This document shows, piece after piece, positions 19,539 through 20,905 of a stretch of 20,905 bases of DNA. The stretch is from NCBI GenBank assembly GCA_002358875.1, contig DEPS01000208.1:31767-52671 (forward strand), written 5' to 3'. The notes under the pieces were generated by a model. It was not told the DNA's origin, searched no databases, and worked only from the letters and a program-made list of their open reading frames with translations. Made by a program: the position numbers and the translations under genes. The stretch comes from Lachnospiraceae bacterium UBA3386. Lineage in GTDB: Bacteria > Bacillota > Clostridia > Lachnospirales > Lachnospiraceae. Each line of letters begins with the position of its first letter. Position 1 is the first letter of the stretch.

Positions 19539-20905
19539 ATGAAAAATATAAAGAAAAAATCCAGCGGCAATAAGAGCATTCTGTTCCTGCTTTCCGTAGT
19601 CTTCTTCATCGTTGCCTTCGTTTCGCTGTGTATTTTTTTGAAATGCCGTATCGTTTCCTTTCTGGACAGCGACGACTCAAGCGAGCTTATATTATCAAAG
19701 CTTCTGGCTGATGAGAAGAAGCTGGTCACGGATAAATGGTACTACTCTACAGAATTAAGAGTTCTTAACACTCAGATTCTATACGCCTTCTTCTTTCGCC
19801 TCACACAGAATTGGCTGATGGTCAGGCTCTTGTCATTTATATGCCTGTATATCGTTATGCTCCTCTCATTGTTTTTTATGATGGATAGAATGAAGATCAA
19901 GGAGTATTTCTTTGTCGTCGCCGGAATTCTTTGTATCCCGTTTTCAGAGGATTACTTTCTTTATGTTCAGAAGGGGGCTTTTTATATTCCGCATATTACG
20001 ATTTCATTTCTTGCAATCGGACTCATAGAATGGATTACGGAGAGCCAGGGAAAGAGATTCCAAACTGTACTGCTCAATACCGTCTCTTTTTTCCTTGCAT
20101 TCATCGCCGGCCTGGGCGGGGCGCGGCAAATAGTGATCATTTATCTGCCGCTGCTTTTCTCCGGGCTCTTCCTGTATATCCAGGCAATTGTAACAGACGT
20201 GAACCCGGACTCTGAAACAAGGCATATTTCTTTTTCGCCCGGACAACTGCCGGAGCGTACAAAGCTTTTTTTTGTATCAACCGTGGTCAGCTTCATCGGT
20301 TCTGCTGCAGGGTATATGGTCAATGCAAAGGTCCTGTCAGAGCTTTTTTCTTTCTTAAATTATGACATTTCCTTTAGCAGCTTTGATCTGAGCAGACTGT
20401 CCCAGGTTGCCGCAGGGTTTCTGAACACGCTTGGCTTTACGAACGGAGCTGTGTTTTCGTCCGCGTTATTTTACAATGCCGTCTGCTTTGCCTGTTTCTT
20501 TTCTGTGGCTGCCGCCCTCATCTATGGGTACAGGCAAAGAAGCAATGAAATACTCTATAGATACAGCGTCGTTTGTCTGGCTTCTCTCTCAGTATTTACG
20601 CTCCTCTACGCATTTTCCAGCATGGCATATTTAGACAGGTATAACATTCCGATAATAGTATTGGTTGTGCCATTATCTGTATATGCGCTTTCCGAGTGTT
20701 CTTTAGATAAGCAAAACAAAGCTCAGATTCTTATTTCTCTTGTTCTGCTGTTAGTCCTGAAGGGAGGGATGCTGTTTTTCGAAGCACAAAATACAGACAT
20801 GACAAGTGAACTGCGTACGATATCGAATAAACTGGTTGAAAAAGGGTATTTTAACGGCTATGCAACTTTCTGGAACGCAAATATTTCCACCTGTACGGTT
20901 CAAAT
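19539..20905 (+). CDS. Polytopic membrane protein of a surface-glycan locus (3' end outside window)
   Basis: About 455 codons from ATG 19539 (AAAGGA nine bases upstream), open to the window edge. It begins MKNIKKKSSGNKSILFLLSV: a Lys-rich cytoplasmic start, then a membrane anchor, and then about nine to ten more hydrophobic segments. Notable pieces are the charged extracytoplasmic loop after the anchor (DSDDSSELILSKLLADEKKL, then KWYYSTELRVLNTQ), the loop SEDYFLYVQKGAFYIPHI, a ~25-residue polar insertion (VTDVNPDSETRHISFSPGQL), and GYFNGYATFWNANISTCTV near the end. The acidic loop after the first membrane segment resembles GT-C transferases of exopolysaccharide clusters, but no named family is recognised with confidence. 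It diverges from the GtrII gene, sharing a 392-bp intergenic region. Confidence 0.75.
   Translation, partial: MKNIKKKSSGNKSILFLLSVVFFIVAFVSLCIFLKCRIVSFLDSDDSSELILSKLLADEKKLVTDKWYYSTELRVLNTQILYAFFFRLTQNWLMVRLLSFICLYIVMLLSLFFMMDRMKIKEYFFVVAGILCIPFSEDYFLYVQKGAFYIPHITISFLAIGLIEWITESQGKRFQTVLLNTVSFFLAFIAGLGGARQIVIIYLPLLFSGLFLYIQAIVTDVNPDSETRHISFSPGQLPERTKLFFVSTVVSFIGSAAGYMVNAKVLSELFSFLNYDISFSSFDLSRLSQVAAGFLNTLGFTNGAVFSSALFYNAVCFACFFSVAAALIYGYRQRSNEILYRYSVVCLASLSVFTLLYAFSSMAYLDRYNIPIIVLVVPLSVYALSECSLDKQNKAQILISLVLLLVLKGGMLFFEAQNTDMTSELRTISNKLVEKGYFNGYATFWNANISTCTVQ

Overview
The window looks like chromosomal DNA of an anaerobic, low-to-moderate GC Firmicute, most likely a Lachnospiraceae-type Clostridia. 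This is an inference from gene content: a superoxide reductase, Clostridia-style AGGAGG ribosome binding sites, a Tet(M)-like GTPase fused to a YacP/Rae1-type NYN nuclease, and two-domain GT2-GT4 surface glycosyltransferases. Nearly everything is read from the minus strand; only the gene at the right edge is on the plus strand.

Layout. (1) 1-2263: the 5' part of a 23S rRNA m5U methyltransferase (RlmD type), with a three-copy 19-bp periodic repeat in its leader, and a desulfoferrodoxin gene with its own promoter. (2) 2312-5110: a decaying surface-sugar module. In transcription order it holds a DegT/VioA-like sugar aminotransferase with one frameshift, a short asparagine-synthetase N-terminal remnant, an ATP-grasp ligase with two frameshifts, one copy (B) of a dispersed repeat, and a glycosyltransferase-2 stump whose 5' end is replaced by that repeat. 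(3) 5212-9698: housekeeping-like genes. These are the 999-residue GTPase-NYN fusion, a two-gene unit of DUF5674 plus a small helical protein, and ribulose-phosphate 3-epimerase. (4) 9741-10694: a second scar region. It holds repeat copy A, a 20-bp tandem repeat, and a hybrid histidine kinase collapsed by a large internal deletion so that only its first ~25 codons and its receiver domain remain, behind an intact-looking promoter. (5) 10803-19275: a surface-polysaccharide cluster on the minus strand, with a GtrII-type membrane glucosyltransferase, a second polytopic membrane protein, an asparagine-synthetase C-terminal remnant, and two tandem paralogous GT2-GT4 glycosyltransferases. (6) 19539-20905: a divergently transcribed polytopic membrane protein, cut by the window edge.

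How the genes work together. The GtrII protein, the two large membrane proteins and the two bifunctional glycosyltransferases would cooperate in building and decorating a cell-envelope glycan. The broken aminotransferase, ATP-grasp and GT2 genes look like leftovers of a related pathway. The single most interesting object is the GTPase-NYN fusion: it joins an A-site-binding translational GTPase of the ribosome-protection type to a domain closely resembling the A-site endoribonuclease Rae1, which suggests a one-polypeptide ribosome-surveillance device. The second is a dispersed repeat present twice in opposite orientation, each copy next to a broken gene.
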